Part shown: positions 1 to 8,892 of the stretch, one piece after another
How the letters are laid out: the number at the start of each line of letters is the position of its first letter
Position numbering within the stretch: position 1 is the first letter of the stretch
Program-made: the position numbers and the translations under genes
The notes under the pieces: generated by a model
What the model was told of the DNA's origin: nothing
Databases searched by the model: none
The model's input: the letters and a program-made list of their open reading frames with translations, nothing else
From: Nitrosomonas sp.
GTDB taxonomy: Bacteria > Pseudomonadota > Gammaproteobacteria > Burkholderiales > Nitrosomonadaceae
DNA length: 64,000 nucleotides
Direction of reading: 5' to 3'
Assembly (NCBI GenBank): GCA_019745325.1
Contig: JAIETK010000004.1
Coordinates: forward strand, 1-64,000

Positions 1-27
1 TTTTAGACGATATAAAAAAATTTATTT

Positions 28-70
28 GATAATGTTAATAGGAATCATTATCATTGTTATTAGCATTATT
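28..70. promoter_or_regulatory. Fur-type iron box upstream of the 750-aa gene
   Basis: The stretch is built of overlapping NATWAT-like hexamers around AATCATTATCATTGTTATT, close to the known Fur consensus GATAATGATAATCATTATC. It lies 35-75 bases upstream of the start at 104. Positions 36-61 match the reverse complement of 4438-4463 at 24 of 26 bases, which is upstream of the RTX gene. Repression by Fur is inferred from the pattern. Confidence 0.7.
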
Positions 71-103
71 TATGATTAATTAAAAGAGAAAAGAGGAGCC
101 TGA

Positions 104-2356
104 ATGATGTACAAGTTTAGAATGCTCTGCAAATCATGGATCTTTTCGATGATTGCGAGTTTGTTTGTGGTGTTGACCAGCATGAGTCACGCGTTGGCAG
201 CATCCAATGTTGCGACGATCGAATCAGCCGTCGCGTCTTTTAAAACGATAGGAACGTTGCGCAGAGAATTTCCGATTAACGGAGAAGCAATCGCGGCGGC
301 TTACACAGGGGCTTTACAAACCTTGACGAAGGAGATCGATACCGCCAATTCCTTAACTTTGGATAGCGATGTTCTGGCAGCGATAAACGATCTCATCGAT
401 GATCGCGAACCCAGCCTGGCGGCGCAAACTATTGATAAAACCCTGCAGCGCGTGTTTTATCAAAGTATTTGGAACCGTATTTCCGCGATCCGGGATCAGT
501 TTAAAACTGCAGCAACTGCGGAATTGGTTGCCATGCTGGATGAATCGGTAGCGGCATTTCAAGCGATCTCAACGACTGTTGCCAGAGAGAATCAAGTTTT
601 GACGGCGGATCGGCAAGAACTCGTGGCTGGAAGCAAGCCGGGTCTGGATGTTGATGTAAACAATTTCTTTACCCAAGTCAGAACCGCATTGAACAAAAGC
701 AACCCCGATCAAGACTTCAATGCCGTACAAATTGCCCGCTATGGCATCCGCTTGTCGCTCACCCGCGCTTATTACATCGGCGTGCTGCGCGAAGTCGCCG
801 GTATTTTGAATAATCGTACGACAGATCCGGACGAAGCGCGCATTGCGCAAAAGGAAGGGGAGGTCTTTTATCGTATTATTGAGCCGCTGGTGGCGCGAGG
901 AAATCCTGCCGGCAGCCTGATTATTAAGAAACAATTGACAGGCGGCTTTGCAAACGTTGCCGCCGATGAGATTGTGAGTGAATTGGGTAAAGGTTTTATC
1001 CCTCGCGTAACCGCCGAATTGACGGGGCAAGAGCGTGCGATCACATCGGGCGATCGCGCGGCGGCGCTGGCGGAAGCTGCGGGCGCCAAGTATTTTGCCA
1101 GGATTTTTTTACCGGATTTGGAATTGCGCATAGGCGCTACGGAACGCAGCAATCTGGAACAACAAATGGAGAATCTGCTGACTGCCAGCGACGAATTGAG
1201 CGCGGCCAAATCCAAGGAAGCGCGTGATGCGATTATCGCAATTCTGACGAAGTACGAGAATCAGCTCAATCGTGCCAAATATGCAATCGTTCAGCATACC
1301 GCCCTCATCGATAATGCCGTTGCAAACTTTCTGCAGATTGGCGTGTTGCGGGGCAAGATCCCGATTGATGTCGATGCAATTGCCGCAAACTATGCGGGCG
1401 ATTTACAGCAACTGACGAAAATTGTCGATCAAATCTATGGCACGGCGATCGATCAGGATGTTACGAATGCCGTCAATCAAGCAAAAAGCGGCAGCGAGCT
1501 CGCTCAAGCGTTGCAGAAGATCGATAAATCATTACAACGCGTATTTGCTCTGGTGGTTTATAACCGTGTGACGCTGGTCGCTGACCAATTCGCGGATTTA
1601 CCGGCGGATGCATTGGCGCTTGAATGGGATCGTGCCTATTCGGCGTATACTGCGATTGCCGGAACCGCAAACCGGCCGGAAAAAATACTGTCAACGGACA
1701 AGAAATCCATCATTTCCGGCACAGATCCGGACTTGGATTATCAAATTGTTTCCGCATTCGTTCAAGGTAAGCAAGCGCTCAATAAAGCGAATACCGATGA
1801 CCGTTTGGCTTTGGCGCTGGCGCGCGAGAATATCGTCATTCCTTTGGTAAGAAGCTTCTTGATCGGCGTGTTGCGCGAGGTCGAAGGCATTATCACCAAT
1901 CGCGGCTCGGACGCCGATAAAGCCAGAGAGCAACAGGTCGAAGGAGAATTTTTCTTCCGCACGGTCGATGCCTTCATCTCTCCTGATAACCCTACAGGCA
2001 GCGGCCGCATCCATGCGCAATTTACCGGTGATCTGAACAGTGTCGTTGCCGATACCATCGTCAGTGACATCAGCAAGGGAATCCTGGGACAACTCAAGCG
2101 AGGTCTGAGTGAAGTTGGAACAAACTTTCTTTCCGATAAGAATCAGGCATTACTGGCGGTAGAAAGAATATCGCTTTACACCGGAATCTTCGCCGCGGAT
2201 CTTCAGCTTCGTTTGAATGCGCTGCAACGCGCCAAATTGGAAAATGCGATCAGAGATCTTCGGGAAGCGGTTCTGGCCGGAGATGCCGATCGCGCGGTTG
2301 CGTTGCGATCCATTCTGATGCAGGTTATTACCGAGTATGAAAGCAAGTTAAGTTAG
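104..2356 (+). CDS. Secreted two-repeat protein of unknown function, probably iron-regulated
   Basis: I do not recognise a named family. The 750-residue product starts with a clear Sec signal peptide (hydrophobic run followed by SHALAAS near residue 32). The mature part is an internal duplication: about residues 37-385 and 400-750 align, for example at IGTLRREFPI / IGVLRGKIPI, YIGVLREVAGI / LIGVLREVEGI and EGEVFYR / EGEFFFR. It is mostly helical and acidic with no membrane segment after the signal, so a periplasmic or exported place is likely. GAGGAG at 93-98 serves the tandem ATG at 104/107. A Fur-type box precedes it and a ferroxidase-like multicopper oxidase follows, so a role in iron or copper handling is a reasonable inference only. 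Confidence 0.75.
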   Translation: MMYKFRMLCKSWIFSMIASLFVVLTSMSHALAASNVATIESAVASFKTIGTLRREFPINGEAIAAAYTGALQTLTKEIDTANSLTLDSDVLAAINDLIDDREPSLAAQTIDKTLQRVFYQSIWNRISAIRDQFKTAATAELVAMLDESVAAFQAISTTVARENQVLTADRQELVAGSKPGLDVDVNNFFTQVRTALNKSNPDQDFNAVQIARYGIRLSLTRAYYIGVLREVAGILNNRTTDPDEARIAQKEGEVFYRIIEPLVARGNPAGSLIIKKQLTGGFANVAADEIVSELGKGFIPRVTAELTGQERAITSGDRAAALAEAAGAKYFARIFLPDLELRIGATERSNLEQQMENLLTASDELSAAKSKEARDAIIAILTKYENQLNRAKYAIVQHTALIDNAVANFLQIGVLRGKIPIDVDAIAANYAGDLQQLTKIVDQIYGTAIDQDVTNAVNQAKSGSELAQALQKIDKSLQRVFALVVYNRVTLVADQFADLPADALALEWDRAYSAYTAIAGTANRPEKILSTDKKSIISGTDPDLDYQIVSAFVQGKQALNKANTDDRLALALARENIVIPLVRSFLIGVLREVEGIITNRGSDADKAREQQVEGEFFFRTVDAFISPDNPTGSGRIHAQFTGDLNSVVADTIVSDISKGILGQLKRGLSEVGTNFLSDKNQALLAVERISLYTGIFAADLQLRLNALQRAKLENAIRDLREAVLAGDADRAVALRSILMQVITEYESKLS

Positions 2357-2368
2357 GAGCACGTATCA

Positions 2369-2401
2369 GAGCCTCGCAGTCAAAGCCCTTCTGCGAGGCT
2401 C
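2369..2401 (+). terminator. Hairpin after the 750-aa gene
   Basis: GAGCCTCGCAG (2369-2379) and CTGCGAGGCTC (2391-2401) form a perfect 11-bp stem with an 11-base loop just after the stop at 2356. There is no T-run behind it, so it may be a weak or Rho-assisted terminator, or an mRNA-stabilising hairpin that tunes readthrough into the oxidase gene. Confidence 0.5.
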
Positions 2402-2586
2402 GCTCCGCCCAAGGGTGGCAGTGTCTTATTTCATTTATTCATATCAGTTCACCCAGCCAGCCACGGTTTTTCCTTTCCGGTAGCCAGCCAGCATAACACC
2501 AGCTTTTCAGCGCTCCATCGCGATCGCGTGAATAGCGATGGTTGTTATTGCAATAGCGGGTGCTTAATAACAGGAGAAAATAATCA

Positions 2587-3663
2587 ATGTGGCAGAAGAA
2601 GATTTACTGCACGGCTTTCGCGATCATTTGGCTTGGCTGGTTCATTAATGCCGCTTACGCAGCCCGGGAATATTGGATTGCCGCCGATGAAGTTCAGTGG
2701 GACTATGCCCCGGCATACCCGATGAATCCAATGACCGGCAAGGAATTTACCGCGGAACAACGCGTATTTGTAGAGCAGGGAATCGGGCGGCGTTACCAGA
2801 AATCGGTTTATCGCGAATATGGCGAAGGGTTCCGTGCGCTGAAACCCCGCGCAGCCGAAGCGCAACATCTCGGCATTTTGGGGCCGGTCATTCGCGCCGC
2901 AGTCGGCGATAAAATCATCGTGCACTTTAAAAACAACACCCGTTTTCCCGCCAGTATTCATCCGCATGGTGTGTTGTATACCATGGCGCATGAAGGCGCG
3001 CCGCATTCGCAAGCGGCCGGTAACGAGCATAAACCAGATGGCGTTGTCGCGCCGGGTGGTGAATATACCTATGTTTGGGATGTGCCCGAGCGGGCCGGAC
3101 CGGGTCCTAATGATCCATCGTCGATCGCCTGGATTTACCACAGCCATATCGATGAAACTGCGGATACTAATGCCGGCTTGATCGGCGCGATTATCATCAC
3201 CAAAAAAGGGTTCGAGGATGCCGACCGTACGCCGGTCGATGTCGATCGTGAATTCATTTCCTTGTTTACCGTGTTCGATGAAAACGCCAGCTTGCATTTG
3301 CAAAGCAATCTGGCGGCTTGCATCGGTCTGTGCGATCCGGATGATGAAGAATTTCAGGAAAGCAATTTGATGCATGGCATCAATGGTTTGGTTTACGGCA
3401 ATAATCATGGCTACTCGATGCGCAAAGGCGAACGCGTGCGCTGGTATATTTTGGGCATGGGCACGGAAGTCGATCTGCATTCCCCGCATTGGCACGGCGC
3501 CACGTTGCTGCATAACGGCAACCGGCTGGATGTGACCGAGGTGCTGCCCGCCGCCACTAAAACGCTCGATATGCAGCCTGACGTCCGTGGCCGCTGGATG
3601 TATCACTGTCATGTCAATGACCATATCAATGCCGGCATGATGACGAATTTCATCGTGCAATAA
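2587..3663 (+). CDS. Ceruloplasmin-like two-domain multicopper oxidase
   Basis: The 358-residue exported protein has a signal peptide ending near INAAYA-A. All copper motifs of a multicopper oxidase are visible: HPHG (125-128), HSH (185-187), HSPHWHG (298-304) and HCHVNDHINAGM (340-351), the last combining trinuclear and type 1 ligands. The tail motif and the YxKSVYREY stretch (about 70-78) resemble the ceruloplasmin/hephaestin group rather than CueO or CotA. With two cupredoxin domains it would need to oligomerise to build the trinuclear sites. A ferroxidase role in periplasmic iron uptake fits the Fur-type box 2.5 kb upstream but is inferred. AGGAG at 2571-2575 supports this start. Confidence 0.88.
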   Translation: MWQKKIYCTAFAIIWLGWFINAAYAAREYWIAADEVQWDYAPAYPMNPMTGKEFTAEQRVFVEQGIGRRYQKSVYREYGEGFRALKPRAAEAQHLGILGPVIRAAVGDKIIVHFKNNTRFPASIHPHGVLYTMAHEGAPHSQAAGNEHKPDGVVAPGGEYTYVWDVPERAGPGPNDPSSIAWIYHSHIDETADTNAGLIGAIIITKKGFEDADRTPVDVDREFISLFTVFDENASLHLQSNLAACIGLCDPDDEEFQESNLMHGINGLVYGNNHGYSMRKGERVRWYILGMGTEVDLHSPHWHGATLLHNGNRLDVTEVLPAATKTLDMQPDVRGRWMYHCHVNDHINAGMMTNFIVQ

Positions 3664-3680
3664 CGATTTACATTTTAGCT

Positions 3681-3719
3681 AAATGGCCGGCCATGAAAGA
3701 TACATGGCCGGCCATTTTT
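3681..3719 (+). terminator. Rho-independent terminator after the multicopper oxidase
   Basis: A perfect 15-bp stem (3681-3695 with 3703-3717, core TGGCCGGCCA) with a 7-base loop is followed by a short T-run. It begins 17 bases after the stop codon and separates this gene from the convergent RTX gene. Confidence 0.9.
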
Positions 3720-3758
3720 GTAAGGAGAAACTAAAGGAAAAGATAAAAAAGGATGGAA

Positions 3759-4379
3759 CTACAAATTGAAAACAATCATATCGGCGGTAATTGAATTAAG
3801 ATCCCCGCCAACGATGATCAGCTCGATAGTGGCAACACCCCCTAAAAATTCAACCACATGACCATTGGTACCGCTGGGAGGCTTGATGTTAGTAATAAAT
3901 GAAAGCAATTCCGGCACCGAGTCGATTCCAAGTGTCTGCGAGTCAAAAAATAACCGGTCCTGGCCGATCGTAAAATCGGAAATCTCAAATTGCCCGGCGC
4001 CATAAAAACCGAAAGTGTCGTTGCCGGCGCCGCCGTTCATCCGGTCATAATCGTTCGAAGAGCCGCCGGCACGCAATATATCGTTTCCTGCTTCGCCAAA
4101 GAGTTTTTCGGTGCCTGCTTGACCGTCGAGGTCATCGTCGCCGTCTCCGCCGCTCAAAATACCGTTGCCATCTCCGCCTCGAATAACATCGTTGCCGCCT
4201 TCTCCGCGGATTTCGTCATGACCGGTGCCGCCGGTCAGAATGTTGTCCGCTTCGTCGCCGATAATGAGTAAGTCGTTGTCGCCGAATCCTGCGGAGCCAA
4301 TTCCTTCGAAAGCAATGCCATCAATAAACTTGATGGCGCCGGAACCTAAATTCGGACGAGGTGTTGTACTGACTGCCAT
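3759..4379 (-). CDS. RTX-type calcium-binding secreted protein
   Basis: The 206-residue acidic protein lacks an N-terminal signal peptide but has glycine/aspartate nonapeptide repeats of the GGxGxDxUx type over about residues 46-125 (for example GGTGHDEIRGEGGNDVI, GGAGNDTFGFYG). Such repeats bind Ca2+ and form a parallel beta-roll in substrates of type I secretion. The C-terminal 80 residues (ISDFTIGQDRLFF onward) look like the usual T1SS tail region. No transporter genes lie nearby. No catalytic domain is visible, so it may be a small adhesin or matrix protein or a metal- or haem-binding exoprotein. The upstream Fur-type box suggests production under iron starvation. Confidence 0.85.
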   Translation of the reverse strand: MAVSTTPRPNLGSGAIKFIDGIAFEGIGSAGFGDNDLLIIGDEADNILTGGTGHDEIRGEGGNDVIRGGDGNGILSGGDGDDDLDGQAGTEKLFGEAGNDILRAGGSSNDYDRMNGGAGNDTFGFYGAGQFEISDFTIGQDRLFFDSQTLGIDSVPELLSFITNIKPPSGTNGHVVEFLGGVATIELIIVGGDLNSITADMIVFNL

Positions 4380-4437
4380 AATATTGTCTCCTGCTATGAT
4401 GCGTTAAATAGGTTATTGCTCTCACCTTATTGATAGA

Positions 4438-4463
4438 AATAATAATGAGAATGATTCCTATTA
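4438..4463. promoter_or_regulatory. Fur-type iron box between the RTX gene and the LicD fusion gene
   Basis: The reverse complement begins TAATAGGAATCATTCTCAT and equals positions 36-61 of the window at 24 of 26 bases. It sits about 60 bases upstream of the RTX start (4379) on the minus strand and about 110 bases upstream of the plus-strand gene at 4576, so control of the RTX gene is the more likely role. Confidence 0.7.
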
Positions 4464-4575
4464 TATTGAGAAGTGATTAAAATGCAATACTTTTCATTAA
4501 TTGTTTTTCTGATTGATTGTCTTCACAATGCGTTAGATTAAGTAAACTTAACAAAATAATAAGTGATGTTCGATT

Positions 4576-6132
4576 ATGAGTGTGGATGGATTGTTGTTAA
4601 AAGCGCGGGATTTAATTGCTGCGGGGAAATTAAACGACGCGGATGCCATTCTGGAGCCCTTGAAAAGCGAGCAGCCGCTGTCACAGGATGTTGCCAGGTT
4701 GTGGTGCTCGGTGGCGATGCGGACGAATCGCGCGGTCGAAGCGCTTGCGTACGCCGCTAAAATTTATGCGCATGTCGATGGCGATTTTTATAAAGCGCAT
4801 TGGGCACATGTGCTTGGAACAGCGAATTTCGTGTTGCTGGATTTGCCCGCCGCGCAAACCCATTTCTGCCGCTCGCTGAATCATTTGATGGCGCTGACGA
4901 AATCCGGCAAGGTTCCACCGCAAAAAAAAGAGATCAAGTTACGGCGGCCGGATAGTAATATTTTTCTTTCCGGAGAAGCCGAATCATTGCTGTGGTCAAC
5001 CTGCGCGCAACTGGCCAAACAAAACATCCCCGCCTTTCCTTACGCCGGCACGTTGTTAGGATTGACGCGCAGCGGGCGGTTACTGGAATTCGATAAGGAT
5101 CTCGATATCGCAGTGTGGATGGAATCCTGGGAAGCCTGCTGCGCGGAACTGGAAAGTGCGGGATGGGTGCGCTCGTCGATGCGCATCGACTATGCCAATT
5201 ACCGTGACTATATTCATCCGGAATTGGGTATCACGCTTGATGTCTGCGGTTTGCGGAGAAACGGTAATCAGCAGATTACCGGCGGTTTTGAGTTGCCGGA
5301 TTATCCGCCTGAATATCAGAGAATATCGGTTTTCCCATTGTTTGAATTGATCCGGCGTGAAACAGCATTTGGTCCTTGCTGGTATCCCCGGCAGCCCGAG
5401 ATCATTCTGAATGCTTTTTACGGCGATTGGCGCACACCGAATCCGCATTGGGATACCGTGATCTCTGCGGTAAACCTGAAGGACTTCTCTTTGTTGGTAA
5501 GGTGTTATGCCTATCACCGGTTGGCGCAAAACTGGTTATTAGGCGATTTATCAAAAGCCTGGTGCTACGCCCATCAAGTTGCCCTGAAAGACCCCGACGA
5601 CACCATCGCATTGCGCGGCAGGCAATGGCTGGAACGCGCGCTCAACCGGTTAAACCGGCCGATTCCCGCTTGGCCCGGAAATCAAAAACCAAAGCGCGTA
5701 TACACCCGCATGGTGGCGGATCTGTTTCACGAAGGCCATATCAATTTTCTCAAAGCGGCTCGCGCATTGGGGACGCATCTGACAGTCTGCGTGGTATCCG
5801 ATGAACGCGTCGTGGAAAACAAAGGCAAATCGCCGGTCATGAAGCAAGACGAGCGCGCTGCCGTCGTAGCTGCCTGTAAACACGTCGACGCAGTCCTGAC
5901 CGAAACTCCGGCCAGCGTTACCCCGGAATACATGCAGCAACACGGTTTTGATATTTATACTTTCGCCTGCGCTTCCGAACGGGAGCGCCAGGAAAAACGC
6001 AAACTCTGCGCATCGCTACCGGCTGAGATGATCCAGGAATTGCCTTATACCCCCGGTATATCGACCTCCGATTTGGTGGCGCGGGTGCTGGATGGCGTGG
6101 GGAGTAGGGAAGCAGGTTTAGAAACTTATTGA
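4576..6132 (+). CDS. TPR-LicD-cytidylyltransferase fusion protein
   Basis: The 518-residue protein has three parts. Residues 1-105 look like TPR-type helical hairpins. Residues 132-320 carry the LicD/fukutin nucleotidyltransferase-fold signature: GTLLG (158-162), R-SGRLLEFDKDLDIAVW with the acidic FDKDLD (172-177), and a later LDVCG. Residues 374-505 are a cytidylyltransferase of the TagD/Ect type with HEGH (385-388), SPVMKQDER (419-427) and ISTSDL (495-500). LicD proteins move phosphocholine-like or polyol-phosphate groups to glycans, and the C-terminal domain would make the CDP-activated donor. Joining both in one chain suggests self-contained decoration of a surface glycan. No strong Shine-Dalgarno is seen before the ATG. 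The exact substrate cannot be read from sequence. Confidence 0.8.
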   Translation: MSVDGLLLKARDLIAAGKLNDADAILEPLKSEQPLSQDVARLWCSVAMRTNRAVEALAYAAKIYAHVDGDFYKAHWAHVLGTANFVLLDLPAAQTHFCRSLNHLMALTKSGKVPPQKKEIKLRRPDSNIFLSGEAESLLWSTCAQLAKQNIPAFPYAGTLLGLTRSGRLLEFDKDLDIAVWMESWEACCAELESAGWVRSSMRIDYANYRDYIHPELGITLDVCGLRRNGNQQITGGFELPDYPPEYQRISVFPLFELIRRETAFGPCWYPRQPEIILNAFYGDWRTPNPHWDTVISAVNLKDFSLLVRCYAYHRLAQNWLLGDLSKAWCYAHQVALKDPDDTIALRGRQWLERALNRLNRPIPAWPGNQKPKRVYTRMVADLFHEGHINFLKAARALGTHLTVCVVSDERVVENKGKSPVMKQDERAAVVAACKHVDAVLTETPASVTPEYMQQHGFDIYTFACASERERQEKRKLCASLPAEMIQELPYTPGISTSDLVARVLDGVGSREAGLETY

Positions 6133-6146
6133 TCTTCAAACACCTG

Positions 6147-6180
6147 AAAGAACTTCGCTCCAAGAGGAGCGAAGTTCTTT
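6147..6180. terminator. Bidirectional terminator between convergent genes
   Basis: A perfect 15-bp stem (AAAGAACTTCGCTCC with GGAGCGAAGTTCTTT) and a 4-base loop, with A and T runs at its ends, lies between the stops at 6132 and 6210, so it can serve both strands. Confidence 0.88.
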
Positions 6181-6209
6181 ATTCATAAAGTCTGGAAAGA
6201 AATTCTAGT

Positions 6210-8219
6210 TCATGATAAGTATTTATTTCGTCTTCTAAATAAGGCCAGAGTCATTAACCCCCAGCTAAATAACCAGATCATTGCTGGATTTGGAACAGGC
6301 GATGTAAATAACGCAATATCATTACCATCACCTGCTTTATAAGTTATGAACAGATCTTGTCCAAAATTACCTACTCGGCTGCCTTCATTCAAGCCAACGA
6401 AATTGCCAATTAGATTTCCGTCAACCTGCATGAAATTAAATACTTGTCCAGCCGATAAGGTGAAATTATCCCACATGGAGACCAATAAAGAACCATGTAG
6501 CAAGTTAACATCACCCATTACGGCTAACTGATCAAATGCACCAACTCCGGTTCCGCCGATTTCAACTTCGAATTGCGCATCGCTCGTCATCGTGTAGTTA
6601 CCACTTAGAAGAGAGACAGCAGGTGATGCTCCGGGAGCATAAATGCCAGTATCATGGAAAAAATCTCCGGTGAAATTAACCACTTCAAGCCTTGAGCCAC
6701 TAAAAATGAACGTTCCATCCGTTTCTATATTTAAGTCGTGTGCTTGAAATTCCTCACCCGAAGCTTGTAGAGTCGCATGAGAATCAATGTTCACTTTGCC
6801 GGTACCGGTCAAATTGGCTCCAACATCCAACTGTCCTTCGTGAACATCGATCGTGCCGTTATTGACTACGTCCCATGAAATGGTCGATGCACCTGAACCA
6901 GTCTTGCTTAATGTAGCGCCGCTATCGTTGATCAGCAGTGGTGTGTTGGCGAAGTATGCGATTCCAAATCCCGAATTGTCTGTCAACTCTAAGGAGCTTC
7001 CCGATAGATTCTGCCAGCGTACATTTTCACCATTACTCCATACAAAATCCTTCAAGACAGCTTTGCCGGTATTTTCAATAGCAGCACCGATGTAAGAGCT
7101 ATTGGCATTAATATGATCCACGCTAAAGCTTCCGTTCAAACGCAGCGTATGGTTGCCTCGTAAATTATCCAAGCCAAGTAAACCGCCATTAACTGTGAGC
7201 GATGAATCCGCGGTTAGGGCCGCATTCAAACCGAGAAAACCGTTGTCATGCAAATTGGCTGTACCTGTTCCGGAGAATCCGGAATAAAGCCACAATTGAC
7301 TGTCATTAGCCACATCGATCGTGCCATTATTGACCATGTCCCATGAAATTCCTGATGCCCCTATACCTGTCTTATAGATAGTTGCAGTTGATTCATTAAT
7401 GATCGAGGAATTACCAGAACCACCGAAACTGCTGCCATCATCGAGATACAAAGCTCCACCGGATTGATTCTTCCAGGTTACGTTACCTGAGTAGTTATTG
7501 ATCGGTCCAGATGTATGATAATTACCTTGGTTGTTGATTTCTGCATTGCCGCTACCAAATGTCAGTGTTCCTGTCAGGGAAAAATTAGACGCGGCAGCAA
7601 TATTTAAAACGCTATGGCTGCCGGTTGATTCGGCCATTGTTAAATCACCATTTATCGATGAATTACCAATGCTATTCATTATGCCGGATGAATTTGAACC
7701 TAATACAACATTTCCGGATATATGCCCGTTATCTAACGTGACGGTAGCGGATCCGCCGGAATTTGGATAACTGGTGGTCGTAAGAGCACCTATTATTGCA
7801 TTCTGAAGGGTATAAGTAGAGTTAACAATATTTAATCCCGTGTCTATGCCGGTTCGCATAAACAGCGAGCCTGTCGAATTATAATCGCTTGATAAAACAG
7901 CAGTTTCGGAAGATCCGGCGTAACCAAGAAAAATGCCATTAAGATACCTTTCAAATACACCGAAGAATACGTCGACGTTGTGATCGGTAGATGGATGTAA
8001 AAGAATATTGGCCCAGCTGTTACCATAAAAATCAACCTGATCGCCCGATACAAAAAGGTCTCCAAGGCTATTGAGACTTGTTCTTGGTAAAGAGCCTGTC
8101 CAAAGCAAACCAGTTTCAGTTATCTCAACGTCGGGTCCGTCGTCTCCGTCGGCCCAAGAGGGAATACTTGGACTCAATAAAGAAAAGATGATTAATCCTT
8201 GAGTAATTTTTTTATTCAT
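6210..8219 (-). CDS. PEP-CTERM-type secreted beta-repeat protein
   Basis: The 669-residue protein has a signal peptide (to about SIPSWA) and long low-complexity stretches rich in G, N, S and T with recurring NNGTIDV, GTGTANL and WDMVNNGT/WDVVNNGT motifs, typical of right-handed beta-helix adhesins. The last 28 residues are a C-terminal sorting signal: VPNPA, a hydrophobic helix (MIWLFSWGLMTLALF) and RRR. This is a variant of PEP-CTERM with N in place of E in the usual VPEP. Such proteins are processed by exosortase and linked to exopolysaccharide. No exosortase gene is in the window. It is a likely extracellular matrix or surface protein of unknown binding partner. Confidence 0.8.
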   Translation of the reverse strand: MNKKITQGLIIFSLLSPSIPSWADGDDGPDVEITETGLLWTGSLPRTSLNSLGDLFVSGDQVDFYGNSWANILLHPSTDHNVDVFFGVFERYLNGIFLGYAGSSETAVLSSDYNSTGSLFMRTGIDTGLNIVNSTYTLQNAIIGALTTTSYPNSGGSATVTLDNGHISGNVVLGSNSSGIMNSIGNSSINGDLTMAESTGSHSVLNIAAASNFSLTGTLTFGSGNAEINNQGNYHTSGPINNYSGNVTWKNQSGGALYLDDGSSFGGSGNSSIINESTATIYKTGIGASGISWDMVNNGTIDVANDSQLWLYSGFSGTGTANLHDNGFLGLNAALTADSSLTVNGGLLGLDNLRGNHTLRLNGSFSVDHINANSSYIGAAIENTGKAVLKDFVWSNGENVRWQNLSGSSLELTDNSGFGIAYFANTPLLINDSGATLSKTGSGASTISWDVVNNGTIDVHEGQLDVGANLTGTGKVNIDSHATLQASGEEFQAHDLNIETDGTFIFSGSRLEVVNFTGDFFHDTGIYAPGASPAVSLLSGNYTMTSDAQFEVEIGGTGVGAFDQLAVMGDVNLLHGSLLVSMWDNFTLSAGQVFNFMQVDGNLIGNFVGLNEGSRVGNFGQDLFITYKAGDGNDIALFTSPVPNPAMIWLFSWGLMTLALFRRRNKYLS

Positions 8220-8584
8220 TTTTGTAATTGTGTTAAGAAATAAGTGAGCTTAAGGTTTAAGAAAAGGCTGAACTATTTACAGAACCAAGTCATAAACCAC
8301 TTGGAATCTCGCATGCTGTCGAGATTGATTATAAATAAATAGATTATTGAGATTAATTATTCTATTTATTTGCCGCAGATTTTATTAAATTTGCATTCTG
8401 ATAAATAGAGGGCATTTGTCTCAGAAAAATACCATTTTTAAAATTTTCTTTAACAAAATATCCCGATTTTGTAGGATTATTTGAAGAGTCTAAATTGCGA
8501 ATCTTTCAGTCATAATTCTATTTATTTCTTAAGGAAAGCTCTGGAAAAATCAATCAATCTGTCAGAATTTACTCATTTGCATTT
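8220..8584. other. AT-rich gene-free stretch upstream of the PEP-CTERM gene
   Basis: About 365 bases hold no convincing reading frame. Two short inverted repeats are visible (CCAAGT...ACTTGG near 8286-8302 and AATCTC...GAGATT near 8305-8327). It presumably contains the promoter of the minus-strand gene. I could not assign a specific site. Confidence 0.4.
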
Positions 8585-8590
8585 TTGATG

Positions 8591-8880
8591 CTGTCAATAA
8601 AGCAAATCAAATTTGCAGAAGCGGAATATTCAAAAAAACGCCAGCAGATGCATAAAGAATTATTCCTGAGGATGAAACGGGTAGTACTTTGGAAAGATTT
8701 GATCGTGCCGCATTACTCGCATGAAAAGGTGTCCGTCCTGCTCTTATCCATTGCAGATCATGTTGCGGGTGCATCTGATGCAGAACCTGGCTTGGCTACA
8801 GTGATCCTCCGATGGAGGAGGCGCTGTGCGAGACTACGATTCTGCGCCAGTTATCTCGAATTCATGGTGAGCAGTGTTTG
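8591..8880 (+). pseudogene. IS5-family transposase remnant, N-terminal part, frameshifted
   Basis: Read in two frames the stretch gives the N-terminal region of an IS5-type transposase: FAEAEYSKKRQQMHKELFLRMKRVV, then IMLRVHLMQNLAW, then after a frameshift near 8800 YSDPPMEEALCETTILRQLSRIHG. The DDE catalytic part is missing because the match stops about 10 bases before the end of the neighbouring protease gene. No flanking inverted repeats could be identified. Confidence 0.75.
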
Positions 8881-8892
8881 AAGTTTCTAAAA

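Noticed and set aside
2584-3660. Minus-strand open frame of the same length as the multicopper oxidase
   Set aside because: It is exactly antisense to a gene with all copper motifs and a Shine-Dalgarno, so it is a composition artefact.
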